From positions 2,170,001 to 2,234,000 of the forward strand of contig OY763929.1 in the NCBI GenBank assembly GCA_963667675.1: a stretch of DNA of 64,000 bases, given 5' to 3'. The notes below the pieces were generated by a model that was given only the letters and a program-made list of their open reading frames with translations, ran no database searches and was not told the DNA's origin. Of this stretch, positions 51,798 to 60,301 are shown in pieces. Made by a program: the position numbers and the translations under genes. Each line of letters starts with the position of its first letter. Position 1 is the first letter of the stretch. The DNA comes from G963667675 sp963667675 (GTDB lineage Bacteria; Chloroflexota; Dehalococcoidia; Lucifugimonadales; UBA3495).

Positions 51798-53774
51798 TCA
51801 GATGCTGAGGGCTACTTTGTGGGCGCCGTAGGTGGCCATTTCTATGTCCCGGGGTTGGACGCAGTCTCCCACCATGTGCAGGCCGTCGACTTTTCCTTCC
51901 AGCTCCCGGTACAGCCCGTCGTCGGCCTGGCCGCCGGCGGCTAAGACCACCGTGTCAACCGACTCGATGGTCCGGGTCACCTTGGGGCTGACCACGTGGT
52001 AGACATCCAGCGAGTCCTCGCCGATGCGGGTGACACCGGTCATGGGACTCATCACCACGCCCTTGTCCAAGAGCCGGCCGTAAAGGTGGTGCCACACGGC
52101 GCGAATGATGGTGCCCGCCATTACGTGAGTCAAGCCGGTGACTATTTCGACCTCCTTGCCCTGGTCTGTCAGGAAGTCGGCCACCAGGCCGGCTGGCGGC
52201 GTGCCCTGGGTGTCGACGATGACAACCCGCTCGCCGGTCTCGGCGCCGGTCAGCACGTCGGCCACGGTGAGGACGTTCTTGCCCTCTGCGCCTGGTATCT
52301 CGGTCAGGTAGGGCGTGGCCCCGGTGGCGATTATCACGGCGTCGGGGCTTTCGGCCAGCACGGACTCGGCGGATGCTTCCACGCCCAGCCTTATGTCAAC
52401 TCCCAGTTTGGGAAGCTCTCTTTCGCCGTACAGGATGATTTCCTCGAAGGACTCCCGCTTCGGGGGCAGCATGGCCACCTTGACCTGGCCGCCCAGCCGG
52501 TCGGAGCGTTCGAACAGCACCACCTGGTGCCCCCGCTCGGCGGCGACACGGGCCGCTTCCATGCCCGCTGGCCCGCCGCCCACGACCACGACCTTCTTCT
52601 TCACCGGGGCAGGTCCAACGTCGGCCCATTCTTTTTCATGGCCGACGACGGGGTTGTAGATGCATGTGATGGGCAGGTTCAGTCCCTGGCGGCCGACACA
52701 ACTCTGGCTGCAGGCCAGGCACATGCGGATGTCTTCCACCCGGCCTTCCTTGGCCTTGATTGGGAAGTAGGGGTCGGCGATGAGTTCGCGCACCATGCCC
52801 ACCAGGTCCATCTTGCCGGAGGCCAGCATCTCCTCGGCCATGGCCGGCGTGTTAATGCGTCCCATGCCCATCACCGGCACGTTGACCAGTTCCTTGATGC
52901 CCTCGGAACGCCAGGCGAATTCCCCAGCGTCATGGTAGTAGGGGGGCACGTGGCTGCGGATGGTCACTTCACCGGGCTTGATGCCGATCCAGGAGTTGAG
53001 GTAGTCGACCAGTCCTGAGGCGTCCAGGATCTGGGCAATTTCTTTAAGTTCTTCGAACTGAATGCTGTAGTCCACCAGGTCGTCGTACAGGCGCACTCCC
53101 AGCAGCAGGTCGGGGCCCAGGACGTTTCGCACCGCCTGCATCACCTCCATCATGAAGGTGGACCGCTCCGCCAGGGAGTTGCCGCCGTACTTGTCGGTGC
53201 GGTGGTTGCTCTGCTCGTGGAGGAACTGGGAGAAGAGGTTGTAGGCCCCGATCATGATCTCCACGCCGTCCAAGCCGCCTTCTCGCACCCGCCTGGCCGC
53301 CTGGGCGAAGGCGTCGATCATCTCCTCTATGTCGTCGAGGGTCATCTCGCGGGGCATGGCCTGCACGTAGCCGAAAGCGGGAGGGGGCACCGCCGACGGC
53401 CCCATGGCCATGATGTTCCCGTTCAACGTCGTGCGCTGGGTTATGGCCGCCGCCCGGCCGGTGTGGTTCAACTGGGCCAGCACCGGCACCGGGTATTCGT
53501 GCACCAGGTCGGCGATGCGTTGGTACTTGGGGATTATTCCGTCCTCGTGGTTCATGAATATGGCCCCGGAGGTGGGGTGAACGGAGCAGGCCCCCATGGT
53601 GACCAAGCCGGCGCCGCCCTTGGCCCTTTCCCGAAGGTAGTAGCCGTAGGTCTCGGTAGGATGCTTCAGGGAGTCGACGTAGTTGGTGGCGTGGCCGGTT
53701 ACCACCAGCCTGTTCCGGAGGGTGTACTTGCCCAGTTGGAAGGGAGTGAACAGCAGGGGGAACTGTTGGGTCAT
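51798..53774 (-). CDS. OYE/FAD ene-reductase paralogue 3
   Basis: The protein has 658 residues and the same domains as paralogues 1 and 2: LLFTPFQLGKYTLRNRLVVTGH at the start, GGAGLVTMGACSVH, DGVEIMIGAYNLFSQFLHEQ, cluster Cys in CLACSQSCVGRQ and CIYNP, then VVVVGGGPAGMEAARVAAERG. Active-site segments differ most from the other two near residues 30-75, where substrates bind. The IS481-like element lies just downstream. It is the first of the three paralogues in transcription direction. Confidence 0.93.
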   Translation of the reverse strand: MTQQFPLLFTPFQLGKYTLRNRLVVTGHATNYVDSLKHPTETYGYYLRERAKGGAGLVTMGACSVHPTSGAIFMNHEDGIIPKYQRIADLVHEYPVPVLAQLNHTGRAAAITQRTTLNGNIMAMGPSAVPPPAFGYVQAMPREMTLDDIEEMIDAFAQAARRVREGGLDGVEIMIGAYNLFSQFLHEQSNHRTDKYGGNSLAERSTFMMEVMQAVRNVLGPDLLLGVRLYDDLVDYSIQFEELKEIAQILDASGLVDYLNSWIGIKPGEVTIRSHVPPYYHDAGEFAWRSEGIKELVNVPVMGMGRINTPAMAEEMLASGKMDLVGMVRELIADPYFPIKAKEGRVEDIRMCLACSQSCVGRQGLNLPITCIYNPVVGHEKEWADVGPAPVKKKVVVVGGGPAGMEAARVAAERGHQVVLFERSDRLGGQVKVAMLPPKRESFEEIILYGERELPKLGVDIRLGVEASAESVLAESPDAVIIATGATPYLTEIPGAEGKNVLTVADVLTGAETGERVVIVDTQGTPPAGLVADFLTDQGKEVEIVTGLTHVMAGTIIRAVWHHLYGRLLDKGVVMSPMTGVTRIGEDSLDVYHVVSPKVTRTIESVDTVVLAAGGQADDGLYRELEGKVDGLHMVGDCVQPRDIEMATYGAHKVALSI

Positions 53775-54059
53775 TTCTTTACCTCTTCTTGCGTCGATAG
53801 CTGGAGGGATGACGGCCGGGCGCGGGGTTAGTCAGCTATTGCCCTGAACGGATTGGCGAAGGCCCCCGCCGGGCGGCAATTCCGGGGCTTGGCGGAGAGG
53901 GGAAACACCGTCTCACGACGGCTGAGTTTAGCAATGGCCCATACTTATGTCAACGAAGCTGTGCTTCACGTCTGACCTACCTACATTTCCGCAGTTAACC
54001 TTCAAACACGCGCCGAAACTGAGGCGTTTTCGGCAATCGCCCGTCCCATTCCCGTCAAA

Positions 54060-55028
54060 TCACCCAAGGGGGGCCAGAGGGACGGGCGGCGCGTCCTTTA
54101 GTCGCTGGACCACTTCCTCCTGCTGCTGCAGGGCTTGGTGGGCCTCCTCTAGGGTAACTTCCCGGAAATATGTCGCGTCTCCCGGCGAGGCCTGGGCTAC
54201 GCCAGCGAGGTCGGCGCTGATGACAGCGGCGATCTTGGTGTAGCCTCCGGTGGTGCCCCGGTCGGCGAGGAGCACGATGGGCAGCCCGTCGCCGGTGACC
54301 TGTACCGCGCCGAAGGGGACGCCGTCGGAGATTATGTCAGCTCCGCCCTTGTGCTGGATCTGCGGCCCCTGGTACCGGTAGCCGACGCGGTCGGACTGGT
54401 GGGTGGCGGTATATTCGGCGGACAGGAAGGTCTGGATGCCCTCCGGGGTAAAGGCATCGTCCTGGGGCCCCATCACCACCCGCAGCACGTGGCTGTTGCC
54501 GTAGGTGGGGACGTGTTCCTGGGGCAGCTTCCGTCCAACCGGCTGGGCCGCCGATCTGTCGTTTGAGACTGGCAGCCTGTCTCCCGCCCGCAAGGGACGG
54601 CCGTTAAGCCCTCCCAGCCCGGAGCGGACGTAGGTTGACCGGCTTCCCAGCACCGGGGGGAGGTCAATGCCCCCGGCAACGGCCAGGTAGGCACGCAGGC
54701 CGTCCCGCGGCTTGCCGAAAGAGAGCACGGCTCCACGGGAGACGGCGACGGCTTGCCACATGGCTAACTGTACATCGTCCAGCCGGGGGTCCAGGTCGCC
54801 GCCGGTTATGGCTATGACTGTGTCGGCCAGGAACCGCAGCTTGGGGCCCGCCAGCGTGATTTCAAGGCCGGCGGCGCCATCCTCGTTGCCCACCAAGACG
54901 TTGGCGACCCTCAGCGCGAAGGTGTCCACAGCGCCGGCAACCGGCACCCCGTAGCGCTGGTAGCCGTACCGGCCCAGGTCTTGCACCGTGGTGAACAGGC
55001 CGCCTTCTTGGACTTCTATGACGTGCAC
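54060..55028 (-). CDS. pxpC: 5-oxoprolinase subunit PxpC (KipA/allophanate hydrolase subunit 2 family)
   Basis: The protein has 322 residues. With PxpA and PxpB it opens 5-oxoproline to glutamate at the cost of ATP. Family pieces: GGLFTTVQDLGRYGYQRYGVPVAGAVD at the start, NVLVGNEDGAAGLEITLAGP, SDRVGYRYQGP and GVPFGAVQVTGDGLPIVLLADRGTTGGY. The length is usual. It is the last gene of the pxpA-pxpB-pxpC operon on the minus strand, 7 nt after pxpB ends. Older names are biotin-dependent carboxylase-like protein or KipA. Confidence 0.92.
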   Translation of the reverse strand: MHVIEVQEGGLFTTVQDLGRYGYQRYGVPVAGAVDTFALRVANVLVGNEDGAAGLEITLAGPKLRFLADTVIAITGGDLDPRLDDVQLAMWQAVAVSRGAVLSFGKPRDGLRAYLAVAGGIDLPPVLGSRSTYVRSGLGGLNGRPLRAGDRLPVSNDRSAAQPVGRKLPQEHVPTYGNSHVLRVVMGPQDDAFTPEGIQTFLSAEYTATHQSDRVGYRYQGPQIQHKGGADIISDGVPFGAVQVTGDGLPIVLLADRGTTGGYTKIAAVISADLAGVAQASPGDATYFREVTLEEAHQALQQQEEVVQRLKDAPPVPLAPLG

Positions 55029-55035
55029 TGGCCCG

Positions 55036-55764
55036 TTACCGACCGTCCCGGATTGCCGGGTTATAGTTTCCGGCGCGCACCTGCATCCGGATTACGTCGT
55101 AAGTGGTCTCGGTGATGGGGACGAAGCGGATGAGATCCCCGGCGGCGACCACCGCCGGGGGGTCCTGCTGCGGGTCGAAGAGCTGCACCGGGGTGCAGCC
55201 GATGAGCTGCCAGCCGCCGGGACTTTCGGTGGGATAGACGCCCGTCTGCTGTTCGGCGATGCCCACGGAGCCAGCGGGTATCAGTGGCCGGGGCGTCTGC
55301 AGCCGGGGAGTGGCGATTCTTTCTGACATACCCCCCAAATAGGGAAAGCCGGGGGTGAAGCCCATCATGTACACCAGGTATTCGGCGCCGGAGTGTACCT
55401 GTACCACTTCCTCGGGCGTCAACCCGTTGTGGTCGGCCACGTGGGCCAGGTCCGGCCCGTACTCCCCGCCGTAGACTGTTGGAATCTCCAGCACCTTGGG
55501 AGTATGCGCCGCGGCCTGGTCCAGGTTTTGCTCCAGGTCGGACAGCCGTTGCGTCAAGCCGGAAAAGGTCACCAGCAACGGGTCGTAGTAGACCAGCAGC
55601 GAGCGATAACTGGGCACCAGGTCCACAACGCCGGGAATTGCCTGACCCTCGACGGCGGCGAGAAGGGACTGCACCTTGCGGTTTACCGGCTCGGAGATGG
55701 CGTTGCCCAGTTCTACGGCGACGGCCCTGTCACCGGCGGGGGAAAATCTGGCTCGTTGGTACAT
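55036..55764 (-). CDS. pxpB: 5-oxoprolinase subunit PxpB (KipI/allophanate hydrolase subunit 1 family)
   Basis: The protein has 242 residues from MYQRARFSPAGDRAVAVELG; an in-frame ATG 27 nt earlier is less likely. The family core is LLVYYDPLLVTFSGL, IPTVYGGEYGPDLAHVADHNGLTPEEVVQVHSG, YMMGFTPGFPYLGGMSERIATPRLQTPR and the GIAEQQTGVYPTESPGGWQLIGCTP stretch. It lies between pxpA and pxpC and completes the enzyme. Regulation is not visible in the sequence. Confidence 0.92.
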   Translation of the reverse strand: MYQRARFSPAGDRAVAVELGNAISEPVNRKVQSLLAAVEGQAIPGVVDLVPSYRSLLVYYDPLLVTFSGLTQRLSDLEQNLDQAAAHTPKVLEIPTVYGGEYGPDLAHVADHNGLTPEEVVQVHSGAEYLVYMMGFTPGFPYLGGMSERIATPRLQTPRPLIPAGSVGIAEQQTGVYPTESPGGWQLIGCTPVQLFDPQQDPPAVVAAGDLIRFVPITETTYDVIRMQVRAGNYNPAIRDGR

Positions 55765-55803
55765 ATCACTGGCGCCGGGGGATGACGACAACCGACGACG
55801 CCG

Positions 55804-56568
55804 CTAGACCAGCTTGCTTAGGGGGACGATCTGGACGCCGGCGGCCTCTAGCTTGGACCGCAGGGCTGCGGCCAGCTCAACCGCGCCAGGGGTGTCGCCG
55901 TGGAGGCAGAGGGTGTCGGCCTGGATGGGGACGGCCTCGCCGGTGATGGCGGCGGCCTTTCCTTCGGTGACCATCCTGATGCTCCGCTCCACCACCTCGT
56001 CGGTGTCGTGGATGACGGCGCCGGGCTGGGAACGGGGCACCAACGTGCCGTCGGCATTAATGGCGCGGTCGGCGAAGGCCTCTTTGGCCACTCGCAGGCC
56101 CATTTCCTCGGCCACCGCGGCCCAAGGCGTGTTGGCCAGGGCCACCAGCACCATCTGCGGGTCCACCTCCAAGACGGCCTCGCAGATGGCCTTGGCCAGG
56201 TCTCCCCCGTTGACGGCCATGTTGTACATGGCGCCGTGGGGCTTCACGTGCTGCAGCTTCTTGCTCTTGGTAAAGGCGGCCAGAGCGCCAATCTGGTACA
56301 CCAAATCGTTCTTGGCCTCGGCAGGAGATACGGTCATGTTGCGGCGGCCGAAGCCCTGCAGGTCGGGAAAGCTGGGCTGGGCACCGACTCCCACCCCGTG
56401 CTCCTCGGCCAAATCGACGGTCCAGCGCATCCACATGGGGTCGCCGGAGTGGAAGCCGCAGGCGACGTTGGCCGAGGTGATGTACTTGATCACCTCTTCG
56501 TCGCAGCCCATCTTGTAGGGCCCGAAGCTCTCGCCCATGTCGCAGTTGAAGTCGATTTTTCCGGGCAT
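55804..56568 (-). CDS. pxpA: 5-oxoprolinase subunit PxpA (LamB/YcsF family)
   Basis: The protein has 254 residues. The TIM-barrel signature is IDFNCDMGESFGPYKMGCDEE, then NVACGFHSGDPMWM, GAQPSFPDLQGFGRR, VKPHGAMYNM, and LCLHGDTPGAVELA with metal-binding His and Asp. PxpA is the 5-oxoproline-cleaving subunit. It starts the operon, with pxpB 40 nt later. The complex removes the damaged-glutamine product 5-oxoproline. Confidence 0.93.
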   Translation of the reverse strand: MPGKIDFNCDMGESFGPYKMGCDEEVIKYITSANVACGFHSGDPMWMRWTVDLAEEHGVGVGAQPSFPDLQGFGRRNMTVSPAEAKNDLVYQIGALAAFTKSKKLQHVKPHGAMYNMAVNGGDLAKAICEAVLEVDPQMVLVALANTPWAAVAEEMGLRVAKEAFADRAINADGTLVPRSQPGAVIHDTDEVVERSIRMVTEGKAAAITGEAVPIQADTLCLHGDTPGAVELAAALRSKLEAAGVQIVPLSKLV

Positions 56569-56712
56569 TGGTGGGATTCCTCCGGCGGATGCCTGAAGCG
56601 GTTTGCTCCCGGCTCGGGTTTATTTTAGCATCCGGTCGGGGAGGGTGCTACGCTCACCGCCCTCCGACAACAACTTGATCCCGAGAGCGCAGGCTTCCCA
56701 AGACCTGGATGC

Positions 56713-56718
56713 TATAAT
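56713..56718 (+). promoter_or_regulatory. -10 box upstream of the HEPN gene
   Basis: A perfect TATAAT lies 20 nt before the ATG at 56738, so the transcript would have only a short leader. No -35 box at the right distance is seen. Confidence 0.4.
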
Positions 56719-56737
56719 AGCCGACAGAGAGAAGACG

Positions 56738-57121
56738 ATGACCACCATTGAAGCCGAATCCGCCCGCATATTCGCCGACGCGGACCAACTGCACCGCTCC
56801 GCGCTGGAGCGCATGGCCGCCGGGGACATTCGCGACGCGGCGGAGAAGGCCTGGTGCGCCACGGTGCGCGCCGCCGAGGCGCTGGTCTTGGCGCGGACCG
56901 GAGAGCAACCGTCCACGTCCACTGCTGCCGGACGGAGATTGCGCATCGCATCCCGCACCGACCCGGCCCTACGCGACCTGCGCCGCAGCTACATAGAGCG
57001 TCAAACCATTCTCCACGGGGAATGCTTCTACCACGACGACTGTCAGCCGGAGGAGACCGAAGACCTCATCCGGGAAACGACGGACTTCATCCGCCAGGCG
57101 CGGAGCCTAGCCGAGGCGTGA
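56738..57121 (+). CDS. HEPN-like (PaREP1-type) helical protein
   Basis: The protein has 127 residues, all helical. AGDIRDAAEKAWCATVRAAEAL resembles the first long helix of HEPN/PaREP1 proteins. Near residue 95, YIERQTILHGECFYHD contains R-x4-H, the RNase motif of HEPN domains. HEPN proteins often work as toxins or RNases with a nucleotidyltransferase (MNT) partner, but no MNT gene is adjacent, so it may stand alone. The ATG is chosen because the sequence upstream is promoter-like. It is the first gene of the toxin-rich stretch. Confidence 0.68.
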   Translation: MTTIEAESARIFADADQLHRSALERMAAGDIRDAAEKAWCATVRAAEALVLARTGEQPSTSTAAGRRLRIASRTDPALRDLRRSYIERQTILHGECFYHDDCQPEETEDLIRETTDFIRQARSLAEA

Positions 57122-57186
57122 TTGCAATGGAGCGTTACGACGCTCCGGGTGCCCTCATGCGTTCGTCTGCATCAGAGATCCCTGCC

Positions 57187-58380
57187 CTACGAAAAGCCAA
57201 ACGGCGTCCAAGGCTTGCTGCGGACGGCGAACATGCCGTCGGCGCGCTTTAGCGCCCCCGGCGTCCGTTCATCGACAAGTCCCGCCTGGGCGAGGGTGGT
57301 GAAGCTGGCCGCTCCCATGTATGCCGATGCCAGGCCGGCGACGGACAGCGTCAGGTCCGGGGATGAAGTCGAGGGGCGGCACGAGGCACCTTCAGAAGAC
57401 CCATCCAACTGGAACCGTCCGTTGTTCCAGGGGCATAGCTCGTCGCGCACCTCCAATACCAGGTCGCCGCTCTGCGCGTAACGCCGTAGTTCCAGGGCCT
57501 CGGCAACGTCTATCAGGCGCACCCAAATCCCGTCCCTTACCGACCTCTCCAGCCGCCGCGGGTCTGCCAACAGCCAGGGCAAGGGGTCGTCTATGGGACG
57601 GTTGGCCGCCTCTGCGCTGGTCATCAGGTCCAGGTCGAAGCAGTACCGCCACAACGCCTTGGCTGCCTCTGGAGTGACTGCCATCAACTCCTGCACGACG
57701 AGGTTGGGTCTGGCGGTGCGGTACTTCACGTAGCCGTCCAGCCTACCGTCCTGCTCATAGACGGCGTAGAACAGGCCCCCCTGGCCGCCCTGCTTATGCT
57801 CCGGGGCTTGGGACTCCCAGGCCCAGTGGTGCAGTGGCTTCTGGAACACGCCGGGGCGATCCTTGATACTCCGCCGGGCGATGTCGGGCAGGTCCTTGGT
57901 GATGTCTTCCGGGTCAACGAAAACGATGCGGCCCCGGCTTTCATGGGGCGCGGCATACTTGGTGAACTGGCGCTCGATGCTCCACCGCTCGCGCCACGAC
58001 CCGACGCCGTACCCGAACCTGCCGTAGATGACGCTTTCAGTGGAGAAGAGGGCGGCCAAGGCCTCGCCCCGCTGGTGGATGTCCTTGATCTGATGATGCA
58101 TCATCCGGGTCATCACGCCCTGGCGGGTGTGGGTAGGCTGCACGGCGATGTTGGCCACCCCGGCGACCACTGCCGTGGCCCCGGGGATGGACATCTCGCG
58201 CCGGTGGGAGTGGGCGCCGCCGACGATGTTTTCGCCGTCGAACACGGCAATGGAACGGTCCAGGTCGAAGTGGGGGCGCAGCGCCTCCGGGTCGACAGCC
58301 AGCCGATTGCCGTAGGCCCGCGCCTCGGCGCGCACCCACTGGCCGAACTCCTCAGGGGCTACGATCCTCATTTCCAGCAT
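57187..58380 (-). CDS. Eis-like GNAT acetyltransferase with SCP2-like C-terminus
   Basis: The protein is about 397 residues, the usual Eis length. The first GNAT domain has VANIAVQPTHTRQGVMTRMM, the acetyl-CoA loop (Q/RxxGxxxx), and the conserved ESVIYGRFGYGV. A second GNAT-like domain and a C-terminal SCP2-like domain follow, with DLTLSVAGLASAYMGA and PWTPFGFS at the end. Mycobacterial Eis acetylates aminoglycosides and other amines; here the substrate is unknown. The start may be ATG at 58380 or a GTG 9 nt upstream. Confidence 0.85.
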   Translation of the reverse strand: MLEMRIVAPEEFGQWVRAEARAYGNRLAVDPEALRPHFDLDRSIAVFDGENIVGGAHSHRREMSIPGATAVVAGVANIAVQPTHTRQGVMTRMMHHQIKDIHQRGEALAALFSTESVIYGRFGYGVGSWRERWSIERQFTKYAAPHESRGRIVFVDPEDITKDLPDIARRSIKDRPGVFQKPLHHWAWESQAPEHKQGGQGGLFYAVYEQDGRLDGYVKYRTARPNLVVQELMAVTPEAAKALWRYCFDLDLMTSAEAANRPIDDPLPWLLADPRRLERSVRDGIWVRLIDVAEALELRRYAQSGDLVLEVRDELCPWNNGRFQLDGSSEGASCRPSTSSPDLTLSVAGLASAYMGAASFTTLAQAGLVDERTPGALKRADGMFAVRSKPWTPFGFS

Positions 58381-58521
58381 CCAGGCCACCCCCGGCGCGG
58401 ACTAAGCAGTGCCGCCGGATATGCGGGATTATAGAATATCGCGATTGCAGGACGCTATGTGCGTCAATGGGGATGTGCTTGGATAGGCCCTGGCTCTCTG
58501 CCATTGCGACGGCATGGGGGC

Positions 58522-58550
58522 TTATCAAACGTACTGTCATAGCGTACACT
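58522..58550 (+). promoter_or_regulatory. Promoter candidate of higBA
   Basis: TTATCA (58522-58527) and TACACT (58545-58550) are 17 nt apart, each with 4 of 6 consensus bases. The transcript would start close to the HigB ATG. CGTAC is repeated within it and may serve as a HigA operator. Confidence 0.35.
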
Positions 58551-58556
58551 AGAAGG

Positions 58557-58847
58557 ATGATAATTCGCTCCGTGCGACACCGGGGCCTGCGCAGGCTGAT
58601 TGAGGACGATAACTCCCAATTCCTAGAGCAAGGTCTGGTCGACCGGGTTCGGAAAGTCTTAACCGTGCTGATATTATCCGAGAACCTAGACAGCTTTATC
58701 GCCCACGCAGCACCGGGCTGGCGCGTTCACAGACTCTCCGGCGACCGTAGGGACGAATGGAGCGTTTCGGTATCAGGCAACTGGCGAATCACGTTCGAAG
58801 AGCAAGATGACTTCTTAGACCATTTGAACTTGGAGGACTACCACTGA
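58557..58847 (+). CDS. higB: HigB-type mRNA interferase toxin
   Basis: The protein has 96 residues. MIIRSVRHRGLRRLIEDDNS at the start, then HAAPGWRVHRLSGDRRDEWSVSVSGNWRITFE, are the classic HigB (RelE superfamily) pattern, with basic active-site residues. The start is fixed by this pattern; the upstream in-frame part is not conserved. It cuts mRNA on the ribosome when not bound by HigA. It overlaps higA by 1 nt. Confidence 0.9.
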   Translation: MIIRSVRHRGLRRLIEDDNSQFLEQGLVDRVRKVLTVLILSENLDSFIAHAAPGWRVHRLSGDRRDEWSVSVSGNWRITFEEQDDFLDHLNLEDYH

Positions 58848-59152
58848 TGGCTACCGCCGGCATTAAAGTAAATATGACCCCCCCACATCCGGGCGACTTC
58901 ATCCGCACGGAGGTCATAGAGGAGTTGGGGTTGAGCGTGACGAAGACCGCCGAGATTTTAGGAGTCCGGCGCGCCACCCTTTCGGACTTGTTGAATGGCA
59001 AAGCCGCACTGTCCCCGGAGATGGCGCTGCGTATCGAGAAGGCCTTCGACGTGAGCATGGATATGCTGCTGAGAATGCAGGCCTGGTACGACGCCTCCCG
59101 GATGCGCGCCCGCGCCGGAGAGATCAGCGTACAGCGCTACGCGCCGGCCTGA
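58847..59152 (+). CDS. higA: HigA-type antitoxin (XRE family)
   Basis: The protein has 101 residues. PPHPGDFIRTEVIEELGLSV leads into a helix-turn-helix, TKTAEILGVRRATLSDLLNGK, and ALSPEMALRIEKAFDVSMD, the standard HigA layout. It binds HigB and the shared promoter. Its ATG uses the last base of the higB stop, so both are translated together. Confidence 0.92.
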   Translation: MATAGIKVNMTPPHPGDFIRTEVIEELGLSVTKTAEILGVRRATLSDLLNGKAALSPEMALRIEKAFDVSMDMLLRMQAWYDASRMRARAGEISVQRYAPA

Positions 59153-59210
59153 CAGTCTGCGGCTGCGCTATAGCCATATATCAATCACCTAATAGCCGGG
59201 AGGAGGAGTT

Positions 59211-59534
59211 ATGTACGTCGTAATTTCGTCAAGTGAACTCAAGCCGGAACACAAGGAACGGTTCATCAAGGAACTGGTAAACGTGGCCCGTATCTCGGTC
59301 GAAGAGGAACCGGGGTGTCTGAGGCTGGACGTTGTCCAGGACGGCAACAACCCCAATAGGATATGGGTCTACGAGGTCTTCAAAGACACGGCGACGCTAG
59401 ATGCTCACATGCAGTCGCCCCACTACCTGAAATACCGGGATGCCACCCAGGGTTGCCGCGTGGAGGGCGGAGTCACCTTCCAGGCCGGGCCGGGCGCTTC
59501 CAGCATCTGGCCGACGGACGACGAGTGGAAGTGA
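59211..59534 (+). CDS. Antibiotic-biosynthesis-monooxygenase (ABM/YgiN-like) family protein
   Basis: The protein has 107 residues. YVVISSSELKPEHKERFIKEL, SVEEEPGCLRLDVVQDGNNP, WVYEVFKDTATLDAHMQSPHYLKY is the usual order of the ferredoxin-like ABM fold. Such proteins form dimers and may oxidise quinols without cofactor. The ATG has GGGAGGAGG upstream. It is a single gene, inserted between the higBA and hicAB pairs, and has no evident link with toxins. Confidence 0.87.
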   Translation: MYVVISSSELKPEHKERFIKELVNVARISVEEEPGCLRLDVVQDGNNPNRIWVYEVFKDTATLDAHMQSPHYLKYRDATQGCRVEGGVTFQAGPGASSIWPTDDEWK

Positions 59535-59574
59535 GGGGTTTAGGATGTTCCACCAACGCAAAGACAGGGCTGAC

Positions 59575-60018
59575 CTATTCTCCAGCAGCCGTCGATGTCA
59601 GGTTCGGGGTATCCGCCGTGGTCACGTGCAACCGTCGGCCAATGGCTCCCAGGGCAGCGTCCATCATGTCCAGCCGAGACCGGTGTTGGATGTCCAGCGC
59701 CCGGTCAACCTGCGGCAGGTGCCACCCAAGGCGTCGGGCAAGCTCCGCCTTGCCGATACCCTGCTCTTTCATCCCCTGGTACAGCATCACCTTCACCGAG
59801 GTCAGAGTCGGCAATACGGCATAGTTCTCGCCCGGGGACGGTTCAGGAATGTCCTGGCGAAGGTGGATGCGAGATGCTATCGCCTCCTCCAGGGCATGGA
59901 CGGAACGGGCCACAGCCTCCTCACGGTCGTCTCCAAAGGTGGTCAACTCCGGGAAGTCGGGGGAAGTCGCCAGCAAAGTCCCGTCATCATCTTCGAGGAT
60001 TATGGGATATGCAAGCAT
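59575..60018 (-). CDS. hicB: HicB-type antitoxin with helix-turn-helix
   Basis: The protein has 147 residues. The N-terminal RNase-H-like fold reads MLAYPIILEDDDGTLLATSP, DFPELTTFGDDREEAVARSVHALEEAI. The C-terminal helix-turn-helix GIGKAELARRLGWHLPQVDRALD binds DNA. It overlaps the upstream hicA by 1 nt (TGATG), the usual hicA-hicB order. The toxin partner appears damaged at its start (see 60018-60185), so this antitoxin may be an orphan. Confidence 0.88.
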   Translation of the reverse strand: MLAYPIILEDDDGTLLATSPDFPELTTFGDDREEAVARSVHALEEAIASRIHLRQDIPEPSPGENYAVLPTLTSVKVMLYQGMKEQGIGKAELARRLGWHLPQVDRALDIQHRSRLDMMDAALGAIGRRLHVTTADTPNLTSTAAGE

Positions 60019-60185
60019 CAGTCCAGCCCCAGGTCCTTCTTGATCTTTGCTATGAGTCCCCGTCCCAAGTCCTTGCTGCCCCCATGCATCGGCAACTGGC
60101 TGGTGCGGTCTCCCAAGCGAACGGTAAGATGTCCGCTGCCAACGCTGTCCAAAAACCAGAGTAGGCCAGGCCGACGTACGTCATT
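60018..60185 (-). pseudogene. hicA: hicA toxin, 5' end lost into repeat sequence
   Basis: The frame ends SGHLTVRLGDRTSQLPMHGGSK then DLGRGLIAKIKKDLGLD, the last two thirds of a HicA-type mRNA interferase with its conserved His (GSGH). Upstream, at the expected start, the frame reads into LRRVRNDV, translated from a GGAATGAC repeat, and no ATG with a ribosome-binding site is found near the right place. It is probably a truncated toxin. A homologous fragment is at 62016-62090. Confidence 0.6.
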
Positions 60186-60301
60186 CCTCACCCGCCTGAG
60201 TCGCGGAACTTTCTTAGGGGCAGCTAGGTTTAAATGCCCGCATGTCACTGGCGGAGAACCCCAGGGCTGCAAAGGGGACAAATAGCCCGATGCTGCGGAC
60301 T

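Noticed and set aside
52396..52629. Small Arg/Gly-rich minus-strand frame
   Set aside because: It is a shifted frame inside ene-reductase paralogue 3.
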